Shown here: positions 6,517 to 8,900 of the stretch, in pieces
How positions within the stretch are numbered: the first letter of the stretch is position 1
How the letters are laid out: every line of letters starts with the position of its first letter
Assembly: GCA_039805565.1 (NCBI GenBank)
Contig: JBDLTZ010000095.1
Span: 1 to 8,900, forward strand
DNA: 8,900 nucleotides
Origin: CALJIC01 sp039805565
GTDB lineage: Bacteria > Chloroflexota > Chloroflexia > Chloroflexales > Roseiflexaceae
Direction: 5' to 3'
The notes under the pieces: model-generated
What the model was told of the DNA's origin: nothing
Seen by the model: only the letters and a program-made list of their open reading frames with translations
Databases searched by the model: none
Program-made: the position numbers and the translations under genes

Positions 6517-7573
6517 ACGGTGCGGGCGTCGGCGTGGGCGTCGGCGTGGGCGTCGGCGGCGTCACGAGCGACGAGGCGCGCTTGCCGGAGCGGGTGTGGT
6601 AGACCACGCCGCCGTCCTGGACCACAAAGTGGACATCGCCATCGCGCTCCACCGTCAGGATCGGTCGCTCGAGCGCCATCGCGATGTTGGCCAGGTTGTC
6701 GATCGTATCGACCTCGACCACCCGATCGACCGAGCGGAAGTTGACGCCCTGGACGGGGATCAGCAGCGAGCCGTACTTCTGCTGGATGCGCTCCATCTCA
6801 TCGTCGCGCAGCAGGCGGTCACGCGCAAGCAGGTAGACGCCCAGCAGCACCAGCGAGACGATCAGACCGAGGACGGCCATCGAGCGCAGGTTCTCCACCT
6901 GGTAGACCAGCGGGCCAAGCGCGACCGAGTTCGGCGCCACAGTCTGCGAGGAGAAGCTGCTGTCCTGCGTGGGGCTGAGCTCCTCGGGCAGACTGGTAAG
7001 CGTAAACTGGTTGTTGGCGTAGGCAAACTCGAGCCGCGGCGCGAAGACATCGCGCACCTGCTGCCCACCGATGTTGCCCTGTATCGCAACCTGGGGGACG
7101 ATCGCCACGGTGTAGTTGCCGCCGACACCGATCTGCTGCTCGATCACGTCGGTGATCTCGCGCACGCGCCGCAGGTCAAGCGGCACGTCGGCGGTGAAGG
7201 ACGGGCCGCTGAAGGGAGTCTCGGGCGCGAGGAACAGCGAGCGCCGCAGGCCGTTACCGGCCACCTCAGCGAGAACCCGATAGGTGCCCGACACGCCGCC
7301 GACCGAGCCATCGAGGTTGTAGTTCATCACGAACCGCAGGTCCTCGACCAGATCGACGAAGATCGGGTTGCCGGTCACAACGACATCGCCCTCGTAGATG
7401 CCGGGGGCGGCCTTCGCGGTGTAAGCGAAGCTGGCCCGCTGAGTGTACTTCAGCGGGTTGCTGCCAGTCCGCGTCGCCGGCTGGCTAAAGGCATAGAGCG
7501 CGAGCAGCGCGAAGCCGACGACAGCGCCAGCCAACACGTAGAGCAGCTCTTTATTCGATCCAAAGCGCTCCAT
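6515..7573 (-). CDS. DUF5305-like protein with two membrane spans
   Basis: The product has 352 residues. One transmembrane segment lies at about 11-29, a ~200-residue extracytoplasmic beta-rich region at about 33-230 (YTQRASFAYTA, GIYEGDVVVTGNPIF, YTVAIVPQV), a second transmembrane segment at about 232-250, and a cytoplasmic tail. The tail contains VVEVDTIDNLANIA and HFVVQDGGVVYHTRSG and ends in a Thr/Pro repeat. The layout and motifs fit DUF5305, a family of unknown function that I recall next to S26B-type signal peptidases in archaea and bacteria. The context here, directly after such a peptidase, agrees; a role as its partner or in surface-protein assembly is inferred. I chose the ATG at 7571-7573 because TGGAGA lies eight bases upstream and the first membrane span follows at once. 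In-frame ATG (7604-7606) and TTG (7622-7624) starts would add hydrophilic residues with weaker SDs. Confidence 0.8.
   Translation of the reverse strand: MERFGSNKELLYVLAGAVVGFALLALYAFSQPATRTGSNPLKYTQRASFAYTAKAAPGIYEGDVVVTGNPIFVDLVEDLRFVMNYNLDGSVGGVSGTYRVLAEVAGNGLRRSLFLAPETPFSGPSFTADVPLDLRRVREITDVIEQQIGVGGNYTVAIVPQVAIQGNIGGQQVRDVFAPRLEFAYANNQFTLTSLPEELSPTQDSSFSSQTVAPNSVALGPLVYQVENLRSMAVLGLIVSLVLLGVYLLARDRLLRDDEMERIQQKYGSLLIPVQGVNFRSVDRVVEVDTIDNLANIAMALERPILTVERDGDVHFVVQDGGVVYHTRSGKRASSLVTPPTPTPTPTPTPAP
6524..6559 (-). repeat. Three tandem 12-bp units encoding a Thr/Pro tail
   Basis: Two exact copies of GGGCGTCGGCGT (6524-6535, 6536-6547) and a third with one change (6548-6559) encode the TPTPTPTP tail of the DUF5305-like protein. 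The unit is a multiple of three, so copy-number change would lengthen or shorten the tail without a frameshift. Confidence 0.8.
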
Positions 7574-7580
7574 CACACTG

Positions 7581-7586
7581 TCTCCA
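7581..7586 (-). promoter_or_regulatory. Ribosome binding site deciding the DUF5305-like gene start
   Basis: TGGAGA on the minus strand is about eight bases before the ATG at 7571-7573. It favours this start over the two upstream in-frame candidates. Confidence 0.5.
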
Positions 7587-7645
7587 GGGCGACCGACAGC
7601 TCCCATCGGCTCACCACTACACAACGTATTACCGCACGCACCACG

Positions 7646-8179
7646 CTACAGGACGAACGACGTCCCGCCGCCGGCCTCCTCCAGGTCAGACTGCCGACGT
7701 CGCCGGTGACGCCCGCCGCCGCTCGCAGCGCTCCACTCGTACAGGATCAGGCCGCCGACGATCGCCACGGCGATGCCCAGGACGAGCCGCGCATCGAGCT
7801 GCTCAATCGTCGTGCCGAGGCCCGGCGCGTGGAACCACAGCACGCCGACCATATCGGCCTGCTCCGGCCGGTAGAAATCTTCGACGGCGTTGTTATCGCC
7901 TTTTGTGACGAACCGCCCGGCCTCCAGGCCAGCGATACGGTGGACGACCAGGCCAATCTGCGGCGAGCGGAAGCCGACGACATCGCCGAGCTGGTAGGTC
8001 GAGGCGCTGCGGAGCAGCACAAGGTCGCCCTGCTTGAACAGCGGCTCCATACTGATGCCGCGCGTGATGACGTAGGTCACCGGCCCACCGTACTGCGAGG
8101 GGCCGATGGCGAAGAACAGCGCGGCGCAGATGCCGAGGACGATCGCCAGCGTGATGAGCGCGTTGCCTGTCGTCCGCAT
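7646..8179 (-). CDS. Signal peptidase I, Ser-His (S26B, SipW/archaeal-like) type
   Basis: Membrane endopeptidase that removes signal peptides from exported proteins. The 177-residue protein has an N-terminal span (about 8-24), the catalytic-serine box GISMEPLFKQGDLVLL (Ser43), then VGF and VVHRI with His80 where the usual bacterial enzyme (S26A) has the catalytic Lys. VTKGDNNAVED (91-101) follows, and then a second span (about 131-147) with a basic tail. Ser43/His80 is the dyad of the S26B subfamily, which includes Bacillus SipW and archaeal and ER peptidases. SipW is a dedicated enzyme for the matrix proteins TasA and TapA, so a similar dedicated role for the small exported proteins around it is likely but inferred. 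The ATG has a strong GGGAGGAG seven bases upstream. The start is 23 bases from the stop of the preceding small-protein gene, and the next gene follows after 72 bases. Confidence 0.92.
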   Translation of the reverse strand: MRTTGNALITLAIVLGICAALFFAIGPSQYGGPVTYVITRGISMEPLFKQGDLVLLRSASTYQLGDVVGFRSPQIGLVVHRIAGLEAGRFVTKGDNNAVEDFYRPEQADMVGVLWFHAPGLGTTIEQLDARLVLGIAVAIVGGLILYEWSAASGGGRHRRRRQSDLEEAGGGTSFVL

Positions 8180-8186
8180 AAAATCT

Positions 8187-8194
8187 CTCCTCCC
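8187..8194 (-). promoter_or_regulatory. Ribosome binding site of the signal peptidase gene
   Basis: GGGAGGAG on the minus strand lies seven bases before the ATG at 8177-8179. It is strong and well spaced. Confidence 0.65.
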
Positions 8195-8202
8195 GCGTGG
8201 GA

Positions 8203-8649
8203 CTACTGGAGCGCGATGATCCGGATCGTAGAGACGCTCGACGCGTCGACATCCGACACGTCGCAGCTGGCGACGCTCGGGCCGGTTCCCGACACGCTAC
8301 AGGCCGTGTAAGCGCCACCGGTCAGGGCCACCGACACCTTCGGCACGCCGGTCGTTCCAGGCACGGTCACCTGGACGCTCGTGATTCGGCCATTGCTGAC
8401 GCTGTAGCTGACGTCGCTCGCGCTGATGGTGTAGGCGGCAGCCGTGCTCTGACCCTGACCACCATCGACCGCGCTCAGGTTAGCGGTGCTCGTCTGACCG
8501 TACAGGAGCACGATGAGCATCATCACCATCACGGCAACCACCACTGCGGCGATGCTGCTGTGTGCTCCGCGCCGAGCACGTGCGATTGACTCTCTCACAG
8601 CACTGACCCCGTACACATCACTTCGTCCGGCAGAAGGGCCGGCGCACAT
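8203..8649 (-). CDS. Small exported protein, candidate signal-peptidase substrate
   Basis: The product has up to 148 residues. A basic stretch (RARRG) leads into one hydrophobic segment (about 33-50). Next comes a plausible cleavage site STA/NLS (after Ala56), then a ~90-residue mature domain rich in Ser, Thr and Val. The end, YTACSV...SCDV...STIRIIALQ (Cys117, Cys129), resembles many small Chloroflexota secreted proteins that I recall ending in paired cysteines and an LRVVAAQ-like strand, in the style of TasA/camelysin-type SipW substrates. That family link is recognition only. The gene lies immediately upstream of the SipW-like peptidase. The start is uncertain. The ATG at 8647-8649 has no proper SD. 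A GTG at 8596-8598 would put the signal segment nearer the N-terminus and follows GGGG eight to nine bases upstream. A type IV pilin is less likely, since no pilin-type Glu is seen. Confidence 0.75.
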   Translation of the reverse strand: MCAGPSAGRSDVYGVSAVRESIARARRGAHSSIAAVVVAVMVMMLIVLLYGQTSTANLSAVDGGQGQSTAAAYTISASDVSYSVSNGRITSVQVTVPGTTGVPKVSVALTGGAYTACSVSGTGPSVASCDVSDVDASSVSTIRIIALQ

Positions 8650-8656
8650 CCGCCGG

Positions 8657-8663
8657 ATATATA
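8657..8663 (-). promoter_or_regulatory. Possible -10 element upstream of the small exported protein gene
   Basis: TATATAT on the minus strand is the only A/T-rich run in this gap and lies just after the hairpin. If used, transcription would begin near 8650, which would fit the GTG start at 8596-8598 better than the ATG at 8647-8649. No -35 element is evident. Confidence 0.22.
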
Positions 8664-8666
8664 CGT

Positions 8667-8706
8667 AGCCGCGGTCCGGCGCTCCTTCGGGCGCCGGACC
8701 ACGGCT
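8667..8706. terminator. Strong hairpin between the two small secreted-protein genes
   Basis: Bases 8673-8682 and 8691-8700 pair perfectly (10 bp). The stem extends by five more pairs (8667-8671 with 8702-8706) across one position that is C/A on the + strand but a U-G wobble in the minus-strand RNA, so the coding-strand transcript forms a 16-pair stem. It starts 11 bases after the stop of the partial gene. No U-run follows, only ACGTATATAT. It may terminate, attenuate, or stabilise the upstream message so that the first protein is made in excess. Confidence 0.55.
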
Positions 8707-8716
8707 GGGACCTACG

Positions 8717-8900
8717 CTAGTCCATCACGACCACGTCGAGACCGAAGTTCGCGTCGTTGACGTTCGTGGCGCCCATCGTACAGCTGGTGATCGTCAGGCT
8801 GGTCGTGCCCGCGCCCGAGAGCTGCGGTGTGCAATCGGTGTACGACGTGGTGTTGTCGTTCAGCAGCTTCGCCCAGACCTGCACGCCCGAGCTGGTGGCC
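8717..8900 (-). CDS. Small secreted protein, C-terminal part (cut by window edge)
   Basis: The frame is open from the window edge to a TAG at 8717-8719 and gives 60 residues of C-terminus. It ends SYTDCTPQLSG, then TSLTITSCTM, then FGLDVVVMD. The two cysteines about 17 apart, the YTxC motif and the hydrophobic closing strand match the end of the next gene downstream (YTAC...SC...IRIIALQ). It is therefore probably a related secreted protein of the same operon, and perhaps also a substrate of the nearby SipW-like peptidase. The N-terminus, with any signal peptide, is outside the window. Coding is supported by the high share of GCN, GTN and ACN codons and by the similarity to its neighbour. A truncated pseudogene cannot be excluded from this fragment. 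Confidence 0.65.
   Translation of the reverse strand, partial: ATSSGVQVWAKLLNDNTTSYTDCTPQLSGAGTTSLTITSCTMGATNVNDANFGLDVVVMD

Noticed and set aside
6596..8311. A 571-residue open frame on the + strand
   Set aside because: It lies antisense to the DUF5305-like and signal peptidase genes, both supported by motifs, membrane spans and SD sequences, and its own sequence is Asp/Arg/His-rich without domains.

Overview
This is a GC-rich bacterial window in which every gene I can support lies on the minus strand, so it reads from high to low coordinates. It most likely comes from Chloroflexota, probably class Chloroflexia. I base that on recognised protein styles: a Cys-rich N-terminal module ending in a YCLSP-type motif, Pro/Thr 'PTPTP' linkers, and a C-terminal module with a VQYFDKSRMEI segment and a final NVGQHYIRWRY. 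This assignment is recognition from memory, not a database search.

In transcription order the window holds: (1) the 3' end of a small secreted-protein gene (8717 to the window edge); (2) a strong hairpin (8667-8706); (3) a second small exported protein with a similar C-terminus (8203-8649); (4) a Ser-His (S26B, SipW-like) signal peptidase I (7646-8179); (5) a DUF5305-like protein with two membrane spans (6515-7573); (6, 7) two small exported proteins carrying intact and degenerate RTX-like repeats (6086-6499 and 5695-6075); (8) a large membrane-anchored protein with a glycosidase-like barrel whose catalytic acid/base is missing (2840-5665); (9) a GerMN-domain membrane protein (1451-2770). A perfect 20-bp hairpin (1364-1410) and a promoter-like stretch then separate this block from a housekeeping 6-phosphofructokinase gene (102-1166). 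The leftmost 101 bases hold no gene, only G/C homopolymer tracts and small inverted repeats.

Genes 3 to 8 are tightly spaced, several have Shine-Dalgarno (SD) sequences overlapping the previous stop codon, and all encode exported or membrane proteins. I read them as one cell-surface or matrix operon: a dedicated SipW-like peptidase beside small secreted proteins that look like its substrates, a DUF5305 membrane partner, cysteine-containing RTX-like mini-proteins and a large surface pseudo-glycosidase. The layout is reminiscent of Bacillus tapA-sipW-tasA, but most parts differ and I do not know a described system with this gene set. The phosphofructokinase gene appears to be a separate unit; its active site combines an ATP-type glycine with a PPi-type lysine.
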